Positions 1 to 9,399 of a DNA stretch of 64,000 nucleotides are shown piece by piece. Within the stretch, counting starts at the first letter, position 1. The number at the start of each line of letters is the position of its first letter. Both the position numbers and the translations under genes were made by a program. This stretch comes from Mesorhizobium sp. M1D.F.Ca.ET.043.01.1.1 (GTDB lineage Bacteria > Pseudomonadota > Alphaproteobacteria > Rhizobiales > Rhizobiaceae). The notes below the pieces were generated by a model that saw only the letters and a program-made list of their open reading frames with translations, searched no databases and was not told the origin of the DNA. The stretch covers positions 1,116,001 to 1,180,000 of the forward strand of contig NZ_CP034444.1 in assembly GCF_003952385.1 (NCBI RefSeq). The letters run 5' to 3'.

Positions 1-2269
1 GCCGTTGGGTCATGCGGGTGTAGTAATGCGAGGGTGCCAGCGGTTTCTCGCCGTCTGATTCCTCCGCATCCGCGTCGTGGTCGTAGAGCAGGATTAGGTC
101 GACGTCGGATCCGGCGGTGAGCTCGCGGCTGCCGAGCTTGCCCATGCCGAGCAGCGCCACCCTGCCGCCTGCGATCCTGCCATGGCGCAGCGCGAACTCG
201 GCAATGACCGCTTGAAGCGCCGCCTCGATGGTGAGATCGGCGAGGTCGGAGAAGGCGCGCCCTGCCCGCACGGGATCGATCGAGCCGGCAAGCAGGCGCA
301 TGCCGATCAGGAACTTCTGCTCGGAGGCCAAGATGCGCAGACGGTCGAGCACGTCCTCATAGGCGCGGTCGCCCTCGATAAAGGCGGCAAGCCTGGCCGA
401 AAGATAGGCGCGGTCCGGCAGCTCGGTCAGCAGCGCCGGGTCGAGCAGGCCATCGAAGACATGCGGCCGGCGCGTGATGATGGCGGCGAGTCGCGGGGCG
501 GCGCCCATGATCGTCGCCATGAGCTTGAGCAGCGCCGGATTCGACTGGAGCAGCGAGAAGAGCTGGATACCGGCAGGCAGACCGGCGAGGAACTCGTCGA
601 AGCGGATCAGCGCCTCGTCGGCGCGGCGCGTCTGGCCGAAGGCTTGCAGCAGCGCCGGCGTCAGTTCCGTCAGTCGCTCGCGCGCTTCCGCGGACTGGGT
701 GACGCGGTAACGGCCGAAATGCCAGCCGCGGATGACGCGGCAGATGTCGCTCGGCCGCTGGAAGCCGAGGCGATGCAAGGTCTGCAGCGTATCGGGATCG
801 TCGACGTCGCCGGTGAAGACCAGGTTGCCGACGCCGGCCGACAGTTCGGGCGCCGTTTCGAACAGCGCCGCATAATGGCGTTCGACCTGGTGCAGCGAGG
901 TGCGGAAGGCTTCCGCGAACGCCGCCTCGCCAGCAAAGCCCAGCATCAGCGCGATGCGCTCCAGCTCCTCGTCCTCTTCCGGCAGGATATGCGTCTGCTC
1001 GTCGGCCACCATCTGGATGGCGTGCTCGACACGGCGCAGGAACCAGTATTGCCGGGTCAGCGCATCGCGCGCGTCCGCCGTGATCCAGCCGCGCGCGGCG
1101 AGCGCGCCCAGCATCGGCACCGTCTCGCGGCCGCGCAGCTCCGGAAAGCGGCCGCCGGCAATCAGCTGCTGCGTCTGGACGAAGAACTCGATCTCGCGGA
1201 TGCCGCCGCGGCCGAGCTTGACGTTGTGGCCCTTGACCGCGATCTCGCCATGGCCCTTGTGGGCATGGATCTGGCGCTTGATCGAATGGACGTCGGCGAT
1301 CGCGGCATAGTCCATGTACTTGCGCCAGACATAGGGCTGCAATTCTTTGAGGAAGGCGGCGCCCGCCGCAAGGTCGCCCGCCACCGGCCGCGCCTTGATC
1401 ATGGCGGCGCGCTCCCAGTTCTGGCCTCGCGCCTCGTAATAGCGCAGCGCCGCCTCGACCGGAATCGCCAGCGGCGTCGAGCCGGGATCGGGACGGAGCC
1501 TGAGATCGGTGCGGAAGACATAACCGTGCTCGGTGCGGTCCTGCAGGATGCGCACGAGGCGGCGGGTAAGGCGTGAGAACAGTTCAGTCGCGTCGAGCGG
1601 ATCGATCACGGCCGGCGCCTCCGGATCGAAGAACACGACGAGATCGATATCGGAGGAGAAATTCAGCTCATGCGCGCCGAGCTTGCCCATGCCGAGCAGG
1701 ATCCAGCCCGAGCCCCGCGCCGGGTCCTTTGGATCGGGCAGCTTGAGCTTGCCCTGCCCATGCGCGTCGAGCAGCAGGAAATCGACCGCGGCGCGCGTCG
1801 CGGCATCCGCGAGGACGCTCAGGCGGCGCACCGTCAGCGCGGCCTCGGCCTCGCCGGAAAGGTCGGCGAGCGCGATCAGGAAATGCGCTTCGGCCTTCCA
1901 TTGCCGGAGTTCCATCATCAGGCTCGTTTGCGAAACAGTCTCGGCCCGCGCCGCGCGATCGATCGCCTTGCCGATCTCGTTGAGCCGCGCTTCGATCGTC
2001 TGGTCGAACAGCGTGTCGAGAATGGCCGGACGGCGGCGCGCCGTATCGCGAAGGAACGGCGACAGGTCGAAAATGGCGGCGAGCAGGTCCTGCAGCGGCC
2101 CCTCGCCGGCAAGGAACGTCGCCAGGCGGGTAAGGCCGTCTTCCTCGGCGGCGTCCGCGATCTCGGACAATTCCCGCCGGGCATGGTCGCCATCCAGCGG
2201 GCCAAGCGCCAGCGTCGGGCGGAGCTGCCATCCGGTCTCGATCTTTTTCTTTGCCATCCTCGTCGCCAT
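1..2269 (-). CDS. glnE: Bifunctional glutamine synthetase adenylyltransferase/deadenylase, 3' end cut by the window
   Basis: GlnE adenylylates and deadenylylates glutamine synthetase and so sets nitrogen assimilation activity. About 756 residues are visible of a protein normally near 950-980. The two nucleotidyltransferase modules are both recognisable: GMGKLGAHELNFSSDIDLVV in the first, and GMGKLGSRELTAGSDVDLIL just before the window edge. The chosen ATG (2269) overlaps the stop of the upstream sensor kinase gene as TGATG, and a GGGAG lies about 8 nt before it, which suggests translational coupling. A second in-frame ATG at 2257 is possible. The reading frame stays open to base 1, so the C-terminal end lies outside. 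Confidence 0.95.
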   Translation of the reverse strand, partial: MATRMAKKKIETGWQLRPTLALGPLDGDHARRELSEIADAAEEDGLTRLATFLAGEGPLQDLLAAIFDLSPFLRDTARRRPAILDTLFDQTIEARLNEIGKAIDRAARAETVSQTSLMMELRQWKAEAHFLIALADLSGEAEAALTVRRLSVLADAATRAAVDFLLLDAHGQGKLKLPDPKDPARGSGWILLGMGKLGAHELNFSSDIDLVVFFDPEAPAVIDPLDATELFSRLTRRLVRILQDRTEHGYVFRTDLRLRPDPGSTPLAIPVEAALRYYEARGQNWERAAMIKARPVAGDLAAGAAFLKELQPYVWRKYMDYAAIADVHSIKRQIHAHKGHGEIAVKGHNVKLGRGGIREIEFFVQTQQLIAGGRFPELRGRETVPMLGALAARGWITADARDALTRQYWFLRRVEHAIQMVADEQTHILPEEDEELERIALMLGFAGEAAFAEAFRTSLHQVERHYAALFETAPELSAGVGNLVFTGDVDDPDTLQTLHRLGFQRPSDICRVIRGWHFGRYRVTQSAEARERLTELTPALLQAFGQTRRADEALIRFDEFLAGLPAGIQLFSLLQSNPALLKLMATIMGAAPRLAAIITRRPHVFDGLLDPALLTELPDRAYLSARLAAFIEGDRAYEDVLDRLRILASEQKFLIGMRLLAGSIDPVRAGRAFSDLADLTIEAALQAVIAEFALRHGRIAGGRVALLGMGKLGSRELTAGSDVDLILLYDHDADAEESDGEKPLAPSHYYTRMTQR

Positions 2270-3747
2270 CAATGTGTCTCCCGCGTCGGGAAGCTCATGA
2301 CCACGGACAATCCGGGATTGGCGGGCACAAGATCAAGCCTGCCATTGTGGAAAGTCATGATCGCCTTGGCGAGGCTGAGGCCAAGGCCCGAACCCGGCTG
2401 CGAGCGGCTCTTTTCCAGCCGCACGAAGCGCTCGGTGGCCCTGGCGCGGTCGGTATCGTCGGGAATGCCATGGCCATTGTCGGTGACGGTGAGCTTGACC
2501 TCGCCGCCGGCGCGCGCCAGCGAGACCAGCACTTTCGGGCTCTCGGCGGCGCCGGTCGAGTATTTGATCGCGTTGTCGACGATGTTGGACAGCGCCTGGC
2601 CGATCAGCTCGCGGTTGCCGTTGATGGTGACGGCTTCCGCCACCGTCGCTTCCAACGCAACGCCCGCTTCCTCCGCAACCGGCTCGTAGAGCTCGACGAC
2701 ATCGCTCACCGTGGCGGCGAGGTCGACCGGACTGGTCGTCTCGGAGGAATAGCCGGCCTCCAGCCGCGAGATCATCAGGATGGCGTTGAAGGTCTTGATG
2801 AGCTGGTCGGACTCGGCGATCGTTCCCTCCAGCGCCTGGCGGTAGTCGGTCGTCTTGTGCTTGCCGGCGAGTGTCGCCTCGGCGCGGTTGCGCAGCCTGG
2901 TGAGCGGCGTCTTCAGGTCGTGGGCGATGTTGTCGGAGACCTGCTTCAGCCCCTCGTTCAGCGTGGCGATGCGGGCAAGCATCGTGTTGAGGTTTTCCGA
3001 CAGGCGGTCGAATTCGTCGCCGGCGCCTGTCACCGGCAGCCGCCCGCTAAGGTCACCCCCCATGATGCGCCGGCTGGCGTCGGAGACGCTGTCGATGCGC
3101 TTCAGCGCGGCGCGCCCGACAAAGAACCAGATCAGGAGCCCGCCAAGGCCCATCATGCCCAGCGCCAGCATCAGCGACCGCTTGATGACGGCGCGGAAGC
3201 GTTCGGGTTCGCCGAGGTCACGGCCGACCAGCATGATCATCTGGTTGGGCAGCCGTAGCACCAGCGCAATCGCATTGTGGCCCTTCTCGCCTTCCGGCTG
3301 CGCGCTACTGTCGCCGGACTGGGGTGTCGTGCCCTGGTCCGTGGTCCCGCTGCGCAGGCGATCGAGCTCGCCTTCGCCGAAGCGCTGGTAGGAAAAGGGC
3401 TCGGTGGTCCAGCCCTCAGTCTCGATGACCCCCGGCGCCAGGCTCTGCACGTTGCCGGTCAGGATCTGGCCGTTGGTGTCGGCAATCAGATAAAGGTTGG
3501 CGCCGGGCTGGCGAGAGCGGTTTTCCACCACGCGCACCAGCACCGGCAGACCGCCGCGCTGGTAGGCCTGGGCGAGGCCCAGCACCTCGTCGTTGATGGT
3601 CTCCTGCGTCTGCGCGGTGAGCATGCGCGCCGACAGCGAGGTCATGTAGAAGACCAGCAGCACTGCGCAAAGCGCGAAAAGCAGGAGATAAAGCGCCGAA
3701 AGCCGGGCTGCCGTCGTCCTCATGATGGCCGGCAGGGAAAGGGCCAT
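2269..3747 (-). CDS. Two-component sensor histidine kinase (HAMP, HisKA, HATPase)
   Basis: Membrane histidine kinase of 492 residues, partner of the OmpR-type regulator encoded just upstream. Segments run in order: TM1 about 18-37, a periplasmic sensor region of about 150 residues, TM2 about 191-213, HAMP, H-box with phosphoacceptor His276 (AHDLKTPLTRLR), N-box (NIVDNAIKYS), and G boxes (DNGHGIPDD, GSGLGLSLAKA). The gene ends in a TGATG overlap with glnE, so it may be co-transcribed and coupled with it. The start is uncertain between the ATG at 3747 and one at 3723; neither has a strong ribosome site. The signal sensed cannot be told from sequence. Confidence 0.9.
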   Translation of the reverse strand: MALSLPAIMRTTAARLSALYLLLFALCAVLLVFYMTSLSARMLTAQTQETINDEVLGLAQAYQRGGLPVLVRVVENRSRQPGANLYLIADTNGQILTGNVQSLAPGVIETEGWTTEPFSYQRFGEGELDRLRSGTTDQGTTPQSGDSSAQPEGEKGHNAIALVLRLPNQMIMLVGRDLGEPERFRAVIKRSLMLALGMMGLGGLLIWFFVGRAALKRIDSVSDASRRIMGGDLSGRLPVTGAGDEFDRLSENLNTMLARIATLNEGLKQVSDNIAHDLKTPLTRLRNRAEATLAGKHKTTDYRQALEGTIAESDQLIKTFNAILMISRLEAGYSSETTSPVDLAATVSDVVELYEPVAEEAGVALEATVAEAVTINGNRELIGQALSNIVDNAIKYSTGAAESPKVLVSLARAGGEVKLTVTDNGHGIPDDTDRARATERFVRLEKSRSQPGSGLGLSLAKAIMTFHNGRLDLVPANPGLSVVMSFPTRETH

Positions 3748-3754
3748 TTGCCGC

Positions 3755-3856
3755 TAGATCAGAATGACGATCGGTTGAATCGTCATTCTGATCTAACTCC
3801 TTGTTGTAGCATGACCTTCACCGAAAACCGGTTCCCACTTTCAGGGATCATGCTCT
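3755..3856. repeat. Composite intergenic repeat: 17-bp palindrome plus an AGCATGA...TCATGCT element
   Basis: Between the sensor kinase and its response regulator lies a perfect 17-bp inverted repeat (TAGATCAGAATGACGAT at 3755-3771, its complement at 3779-3795, loop CGGTTGA). It is followed by a second imperfect palindrome at 3808-3856, bounded by AGCATGA and TCATGCT with GAAAACCGGTTCCCACTTT in the middle. From memory, elements of this look are dispersed through Mesorhizobium intergenic regions. The transcript of the operon must read through it, so it could fold as an RNA hairpin between the two genes. Confidence 0.75.
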
Positions 3857-4529
3857 AGCCGCCTTTCAGCATGTAGCCGGCGCCGCGGATCGTGTGCAGG
3901 ATCGGCTTGTCGAAGCCCTTCTCGATCTTGCCGCGCAGGCGCGAAACGTGAACGTCGATGACGTTGGTCTGCGGATCGAAATGATAATCCCAGACATTTT
4001 CCAGCAGCATGGTGCGCGTCACCACCTGGCCGGCATGGCGCATCAGATATTCGAGCAGGCGGAACTCGCGCGGCTGCAGCGTGATCTCGCGGCCGGCGCG
4101 CTTGACCGAATGGGAAAGTCGGTCGAGCTCGAGATCGCCGACACGGTAGACGGTCTCGGCCTCGCGGGCGCCGGCGCGGCGGTTGAGCACTTCGACGCGG
4201 GCGAGCAGTTCGGAAAAAGCGTAAGGCTTGGTCAGGTAATCGTCACCGCCGGCGCGCAAGCCGGTGACGCGGTCGTCGACCTCGCCCAGCGCCGACAGGA
4301 TCAGCACCGGGGTGGTGTTGCCGCGCGAGCGGAGCGCTGCGATCACCGACAGGCCGTCGCGGCGCGGCATCATGCGATCGACCACCATCACGTCATAGTC
4401 GCCGGCGTCGGCCAGCGCGAAGCCGGTCTCGCCGTCGCCCGCGACATGGGCGGTGTGGCCCGCCTCGGCGAAAGCCTTCTTAAGGTAATCTGCTGCCTCG
4501 CGATCGTCTTCCATGACGAGAATCTTCAT
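3855..4529 (-). CDS. OmpR/PhoB-type response regulator
   Basis: Cytoplasmic DNA-binding regulator of 224 residues. The N-terminal receiver domain carries the acidic pair at residues 8-9, phosphoacceptor Asp51 (VVDRMMP) and the conserved Lys in YLTKPY. The C-terminal winged helix shows LQPREFRLLEYLMRHAGQVV and the DVHVSRLRGKIE recognition region. The ATG at 4529 (MKILVMEDD) is preferred over an upstream in-frame ATG at 4574, because it starts exactly at the receiver fold and has AAAGG just before it. It sits upstream of the cognate kinase and glnE and downstream of degP, which suggests an envelope-stress or nutrient signal; that role is inference. Confidence 0.92.
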   Translation of the reverse strand: MKILVMEDDREAADYLKKAFAEAGHTAHVAGDGETGFALADAGDYDVMVVDRMMPRRDGLSVIAALRSRGNTTPVLILSALGEVDDRVTGLRAGGDDYLTKPYAFSELLARVEVLNRRAGAREAETVYRVGDLELDRLSHSVKRAGREITLQPREFRLLEYLMRHAGQVVTRTMLLENVWDYHFDPQTNVIDVHVSRLRGKIEKGFDKPILHTIRGAGYMLKGG

Positions 4530-4589
4530 GGAACCTTTATACGCGATTTCATCGGAAGATTGAGGAGCAGCCATTGCCTTGGTCTTTCA

Positions 4590-4626
4590 GTTAAAGCGGC
4601 AGCGGGTGATGGGAAACCCGCTGCCG
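4590..4626 (-). terminator. Probable intrinsic terminator or attenuating hairpin downstream of degP
   Basis: Perfect 11-bp stem (CGGCAGCGGGT at 4597-4607 with its complement at 4616-4626) and an 8-nt loop, located between degP and the response regulator gene. On the minus strand the stem is followed by CTTTAACT, a weak U tract, so termination may be partial. Confidence 0.55.
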
Positions 4627-4723
4627 CCAGGAGCGAAACACGGTGACTGACTGACGTGCTCGGCCCCATGTTTTCCCGACGGCGGATCGGGGGTGTTGAA
4701 ACCGCCGCTAGGAAAAGTCGCCA

Positions 4724-4819
4724 GAGCAATTCCAGGAAAAGCGTGAAGCGGTTTTCGGTCCGGAATTGCGTAGAACAAGGCGATAGAGCGGTTCTGCGTT
4801 TCCGTGAAACCGCTCTATC
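4724..4819. repeat. Dispersed intergenic repeat, family A (full copy)
   Basis: Element with ends GCAATTCC and GGAATTGC around AGGAAAAGCGTGAAGCGG, followed by a second stem (AGAGCGGTT ... AACCGCTCT). Related copies occur at 27025-27074, 28572-28674, 34350-34388 and 42320-42420, and a trace lies at 33751-33775. It lies in the gap between degP and the response regulator. Confidence 0.8.
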
Positions 4820-4822
4820 GGA

Positions 4823-6370
4823 TCAGCCCTTGCCGACCGGCAGCGCGACGAAGCGGTTCGCGTCGTCGCGCGTGATCTGCATCAGCACGGCCTTGCGGCC
4901 CGACTTGGCGGCGTCCGTCATTGCCTTGGAGACGTCGTCGGTGGTGTTCACCTCGTTCGAGTTGATCGAGGTGATGACATCGCCGGGCTGGATGCCGCGG
5001 TCGGCCGCATCGCTGTCCGGGTCGACATCGGTGACAACCAGGCCCTTGCTGTTCTCCGACTTGGTGACGGTGAGGCCGAGATCGGCAAGCGTATCGGCCT
5101 TGGCCGGGGCCGCCTGCTTGTTTTTGTCGTCGTTCGAGGCCTGCTTGTCGCTCGAAGGCAGCGTGCCGAGATCGACCTTGACCGTCTCGTTCCTGCCGTT
5201 GCGCCAGACGGTGACATCGACCGACTTGCCGGGCTGATAGGCGCCGATCACGCGGGCGAGTTCCTTCGGCGAGGCGACATCCTTGCCGTCAACCTGGGTG
5301 ATGACATCGCCGGCCGTGATGCCCGCCTTCTTGCCGGGGCCGGCATCCTGGGCGCTCGAAACCAGCGCGCCCTTGTCCGACTTCAGGCCGAGCGACTCGG
5401 CGATGTCGGAAGTGACCGGCTGGATCTCGACGCCGAGCCAGCCGCGTTGGACGGAGCCGTTCTTCATCAGGTCTTCGACGACCTGCTTGGCGGTCGAGGC
5501 CGGAATGTCGAAGGCGATGCCGACGCTGCCGCCCGAGGGCGAGAAGATGGCGGTGTTGATGCCGATCACCTGGCCGTTGAGGTTGAAGGTCGGACCGCCG
5601 GAATTGCCGCGATTGACCGAGGCGTCGATCTGGATGAAGTCGTCATAGGGTCCGGCGCCGATGTCGCGGCCGCGGGCCGAGACGATGCCCGCGGTGACGG
5701 TGCCGCCGAGGCCGAACGGGTTGCCGACGGCCACCACCCAGTCGCCGATGCGGATCTTGGAGTCGTCGGCGAAGTCGACATAGGTGAACTTGCCGCCGCC
5801 GTCGACCTTCAGCACGGCGAGGTCGGTACGCGGATCGGCGCCGATCAGCTTGGCGTCGAGCTCCTTGCCGTCATTGGTGACGACGGTGAAGTCCGAGCCT
5901 TCCGAGACGACGTGGTTGTTGGTGACGAGGTAGCCGTCTTCGGAAATGAAGAAGCCCGAGCCTTGGGCAACCGGGCGCGGCTCGCCATTGCCGTGGTTGC
6001 GATGACCGAAGGGCCGCATGCCGAACTGCTGGCCACCCTGATCGCCGAAGCCGCGGAACTCCTTGAAGAAGCGGCGCAGTTGCGGATTGTCGGGCAGGTT
6101 GTCGAAGCCGTCCTGGTCATCGGAGCCGTCGTCGGCCGTCGGCTGGATCTTGGCCTTGACCTTGACGCTGACGACCGCCGGCGAGACGCGCTCGACGACA
6201 TCGGCGAAGCTCGGGACCTGCGGGGCCTCGACGCGCACGGCATCGGCCAGCACAGGGGCGGTGCCGGTTGCGAGCATGCCCGCGCCGACGGTACCAACGA
6301 CCGCCAGGGAAGCGACGGCCGCCATCAGGCGCTTGCGGGTGCGGGAATATGAATTGGGGGCAATATTCAT
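4823..6370 (-). CDS. degP: Do-family periplasmic serine protease/chaperone (DegP/HtrA)
   Basis: Periplasmic quality-control protease of 515 residues. A signal peptide covers about residues 1-42. The trypsin-like domain has His153 (NNHVV), Asp183 (TDLAVL) and Ser257 (GNSGGP), and two PDZ domains follow. The ATG at 6370 (MNIAPN) has GAGGAAA before it and begins a normal signal peptide; an upstream in-frame start at 6445 would add a non-signal extension. A low-complexity Gly/His/Asp stretch (about 80-130) precedes the catalytic His. It follows ccmH, the arrangement I recall for cycHJKL-degP in Sinorhizobium. Confidence 0.95.
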   Translation of the reverse strand: MNIAPNSYSRTRKRLMAAVASLAVVGTVGAGMLATGTAPVLADAVRVEAPQVPSFADVVERVSPAVVSVKVKAKIQPTADDGSDDQDGFDNLPDNPQLRRFFKEFRGFGDQGGQQFGMRPFGHRNHGNGEPRPVAQGSGFFISEDGYLVTNNHVVSEGSDFTVVTNDGKELDAKLIGADPRTDLAVLKVDGGGKFTYVDFADDSKIRIGDWVVAVGNPFGLGGTVTAGIVSARGRDIGAGPYDDFIQIDASVNRGNSGGPTFNLNGQVIGINTAIFSPSGGSVGIAFDIPASTAKQVVEDLMKNGSVQRGWLGVEIQPVTSDIAESLGLKSDKGALVSSAQDAGPGKKAGITAGDVITQVDGKDVASPKELARVIGAYQPGKSVDVTVWRNGRNETVKVDLGTLPSSDKQASNDDKNKQAAPAKADTLADLGLTVTKSENSKGLVVTDVDPDSDAADRGIQPGDVITSINSNEVNTTDDVSKAMTDAAKSGRKAVLMQITRDDANRFVALPVGKG

Positions 6371-6503
6371 GGATTTCGTTTCCTCTTTCGAAGGGATGCG
6401 CTCGGGCGAAGCATCCTCGGGCAAGAGGATTAGACAGCCGCACATTACGGCGCCATTTCCGGTACATGAAAGTTTTGTAATGTGCCGGCGGCCGGACGGC
6501 GGC

Positions 6504-6971
6504 TCAGTCCCGATGCAGCATCTTGTCCAGCGCCGCCTGTTCCTCGGCGCTGAGGGTGCTGTCCGGCGCCGGCCGGCGCGAACGGGCGCTCAGCACGATG
6601 AAGATGCCGCCAGCCAGAAGCAGAAGCGCCGGCGTGCCCCACAACAGCGCGTTGCGCAGGCTGAAGCGCGGCTTCAACAGCACGAACTCGCCATAGCGCG
6701 AGACGATATAGTCCATCACCTGCTGGTCGGTGTCGCCGGCGACGAGGCGCTGGCGCACGAGGATGCGCAGGTCACGCGCCAGGTCGGCGTCGGATTCGTC
6801 GATCGACTGGTTCTGGCAGACCATGCAGCGCAGGCCTTCGGAGAGCGCGCGGGCGCGGGCCTCCAGCGCCGGATCGGCCAGCACCTCGTCAGGCTTCACC
6901 GCCTGGGCCGTACCGGCAAAGAGCAGAGCCAGCAGCAGGATCAGCGAGGCGAGCGAAAACCTGGCCTTCAT
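6504..6971 (-). CDS. ccmH: Cytochrome c maturation protein CcmH (CycL)
   Basis: Membrane-anchored periplasmic thiol-redox protein of 155 residues that handles the apocytochrome c CXXC before haem attachment. It has an N-terminal signal (1-24), the hallmark [11 protein letters not shown] motif with Cys49 and Cys52, and one C-terminal membrane segment (about 107-127). Its ATG overlaps the ccmF stop as ATGA. It is the last gene of the ccmIEFH (cycHJKL) unit. Confidence 0.96.
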   Translation of the reverse strand: MKARFSLASLILLLALLFAGTAQAVKPDEVLADPALEARARALSEGLRCMVCQNQSIDESDADLARDLRILVRQRLVAGDTDQQVMDYIVSRYGEFVLLKPRFSLRNALLWGTPALLLLAGGIFIVLSARSRRPAPDSTLSAEEQAALDKMLHRD

Positions 6972-8953
6972 GTCGGGCTCGCGATTACGGCTGCAGGCTT
7001 ACGGCGGCTTGCCGGCGCGCCGACTCGCAGGCGGCGGTCGAACAGCGACATGGCGGCGCCCGCCATCATCACCAGCCCGCCGCCCCAGATCAGCGTCACC
7101 AGCGGCTTCCACCACAGACGCACGACGACGGAACCGTCATTGCCCTCGTCACCGAGCGACAGATAGAGCTGGCTCAAGCCCAGCGTCCTGATGCCGGACT
7201 CGGTCGTCACCGTCTGCCGCACTGGATAAAAACGCTTGGCGGAGGTGATTTCGCCATCGGCATTGCCGTCAGAGCCAATCAACTGAAAGCGGCCGCGATC
7301 CTCGGTGAAGTTCGGGCCTTTCCGCGGGGAGAGCCCTTCGAAGCGCAGTGTATGACCGGAGAGTTCCACCGTCTCGTCGGGGCGCATGGCGAGGATCTTC
7401 TCGGTGCCGAAGGACAGCGTGCCGACGATGCCGAGCAAGGTGAGCCCAAGACCAAGATGCGCAAGCGCGGTGCCGAAGACCGAGCGCGGCAGGCCGACAA
7501 AGCGCCGCAGCATGACCGTCGGCGCCACCGAGCCGATCCCCGACTTGACGGCGAGGTCGGTGAGCGCGCCGGCGACCAGCCATACGGCGAGGCCGACGCC
7601 AAGCGCGGCGAAGACAGAGGCGCCATCGATGAACAGGCCGGTGACCAGCACCGCGGCAAGCGCCAATGCGAAGGCAGCCATCAGGCGCTGGGAAGCGGCG
7701 ACGACATCCCCGCGCTTCCAGGCCAGCAGCGGCCCGAACGGCACGATGGCCAGCAACGGCAGCATCAGCGGACCGAAGGTCAGGTCGAAGAACGGCGCGC
7801 CGACCGAGATCTTGCCGCCTGTGAGCGCTTCGAGCGCCAGCGGATAGAGCGTGCCGACGAGCACCGTCGCGGTGGCGGTAGTCAGGAAGAGGTTGTTGAG
7901 GACCAGCGCGCCCTCGCGCGAGATCGGGTGGAACAGACCGCCGGCCGTCAGCGTGGACGCGCGCAGCGCGAACAGCGCCAGCGAGCCGCCGATGAACAGC
8001 GTCAGGATGCAGAGGATGAAGACGCCGCGCGCGGGGTCGGTGGCGAAGGCATGAACCGAGGTGAGCACGCCGGAGCGCACCAGGAAGGTGCCGAGCAGCG
8101 ACAGCGAGAAGGTGAGGATCGCAAGCAGCAGCGTCCAGATCTTCAGTGCCGAGCGCTTCTCCATGACGATCGCCGAATGAAGCAGCGCGGTGCCTGCGAG
8201 CCAGGGCATGAAGGAGGCGTTCTCGACCGGATCCCAGAACCAGAAGCCGCCCCAGCCGAGCTCGTAATAGGCCCAGTAGGAGCCCATGGCGATGCCGCCC
8301 GTCAAGAACATCCAGGCGACCAGGGTCCAGGGCCGCACCCAGCGCGCCCAGGAGGCGTCGATGCGGCCTTCGATGAGTGCCGCGACCGAGAAGGAGAAGC
8401 AGATCGAGAAACCGACATAGCCGAGATAGAGCAGCGGCGGATGGATGGCGAGGCCGAGGTCCTGCAGGATCGGGTTGAGGTCGCGGCCCTCGATCGGGGC
8501 CGGGTTCAGGCGGATGAAGGGATTGGACGTCGCCAGGATGAACAGGAAGAAGGCGGCGCCGATCATGCCCTGCACGGCAAGCACGTTGGCCTTGAGCGTC
8601 GCCGGCAGGTTCGAGCCGAAGGCAGCGACGAGCGCGCCGAAGAAGGTCAGGATCAGCACCCAGAGCAGCATCGAGCCCTCGTGGTTTCCCCAGGTGCCGG
8701 TGATCTTGTAGATCATCGGCTGCAGCGAGTGCGAATTCTCCCACACGCTCGCCACCGAGAAGTCGGAGCCGGCATAGGCAGTCGCCAACGCGGTGAAAGA
8801 GAGCGCGGTGAGCGCGAAGCCGGTGACCGCGACCGGACCGCCGACCGCCATCAGCCGCCGGTTGCCGGTGCGGGCGCCGACCAGCGGCATCAGCATCTGC
8901 ACCAGCGACAGCGCGAAGGCGAGGACTAACGCGAAATGTCCGGTCTCAACCAT
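6968..8953 (-). CDS. ccmF: Haem lyase subunit CcmF (CycK)
   Basis: Large polytopic inner-membrane protein of 661 residues that receives haem from CcmE and ligates it to apocytochrome c together with CcmH and CcmI. The tryptophan-rich WWD-type motif is visible ([18 protein letters not shown]), with many hydrophobic segments along the length and a periplasmic domain near residues 520-610. The start overlaps the ccmE stop as TAATG and the end overlaps ccmH as ATGA, so translation of the unit is tightly coupled. Confidence 0.96.
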   Translation of the reverse strand: MVETGHFALVLAFALSLVQMLMPLVGARTGNRRLMAVGGPVAVTGFALTALSFTALATAYAGSDFSVASVWENSHSLQPMIYKITGTWGNHEGSMLLWVLILTFFGALVAAFGSNLPATLKANVLAVQGMIGAAFFLFILATSNPFIRLNPAPIEGRDLNPILQDLGLAIHPPLLYLGYVGFSICFSFSVAALIEGRIDASWARWVRPWTLVAWMFLTGGIAMGSYWAYYELGWGGFWFWDPVENASFMPWLAGTALLHSAIVMEKRSALKIWTLLLAILTFSLSLLGTFLVRSGVLTSVHAFATDPARGVFILCILTLFIGGSLALFALRASTLTAGGLFHPISREGALVLNNLFLTTATATVLVGTLYPLALEALTGGKISVGAPFFDLTFGPLMLPLLAIVPFGPLLAWKRGDVVAASQRLMAAFALALAAVLVTGLFIDGASVFAALGVGLAVWLVAGALTDLAVKSGIGSVAPTVMLRRFVGLPRSVFGTALAHLGLGLTLLGIVGTLSFGTEKILAMRPDETVELSGHTLRFEGLSPRKGPNFTEDRGRFQLIGSDGNADGEITSAKRFYPVRQTVTTESGIRTLGLSQLYLSLGDEGNDGSVVVRLWWKPLVTLIWGGGLVMMAGAAMSLFDRRLRVGAPASRRKPAAVIASPT

Positions 8954-9396
8954 TATTGACTCGCACTTTCCTGCCAGACGCCCTTGGCCTTCAGGCCGTC
9001 GGCGACCTCCTTCGGCATATAGCGCTCGTCATGCTTGGCTAAAACGCTGTCGGCGACGAAGACGCCGTCCGGGCCGAACGCTCCCTCGGTGATGACGCCC
9101 TGATCCTCACGGAAGAGGTCGGGCAGGATGCCGGTATAGGTGACCTTGACCGACTTCTGCTTGTCGGTGACCGAGAAGGCGACGGTGGCGCCCTCGCCGC
9201 GCACGATCGTGCCCTTCTCCACCAGGCCGCCGAGGCGGATGCGCTGCCCAGGCTCAACGGTTGCGGTGGCGAGATCTGCCGGCATGTAGAAATAGGAGGC
9301 CTTCTGGCCGAGCGCATAGAAGGTGAGCCCGGTGGCGGCGGCCAGGAAAGCCAGCCCCGCCACGATCACCGACAATCGCTTCTGCTTGCGCGTCAT
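8953..9396 (-). CDS. ccmE: Cytochrome c maturation haem chaperone CcmE (CycJ)
   Basis: Periplasmic haem chaperone of 147 residues anchored by one N-terminal membrane segment (about 8-29). A beta-barrel follows, ending in the haem-binding motif [10 protein letters not shown], with His122 for covalent haem attachment and Tyr126 as axial ligand. The length is typical of the family. The start lies 3 nt after the ccmI stop and the stop overlaps ccmF by one base. Confidence 0.96.
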   Translation of the reverse strand: MTRKQKRLSVIVAGLAFLAAATGLTFYALGQKASYFYMPADLATATVEPGQRIRLGGLVEKGTIVRGEGATVAFSVTDKQKSVKVTYTGILPDLFREDQGVITEGAFGPDGVFVADSVLAKHDERYMPKEVADGLKAKGVWQESASQ

Positions 9397-9399
9397 GTC

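Noticed and set aside
182..1576. Plus-strand open frame of 464 codons opposite glnE
   Set aside because: High-GC antisense shadow; Arg/Ala-rich with no domain, while the minus strand gives a full GlnE with both nucleotidyltransferase motifs.
7352..8929. Plus-strand open frame of 525 codons
   Set aside because: Antisense to ccmF; low-complexity Glu/Arg/Gln sequence without domain features.
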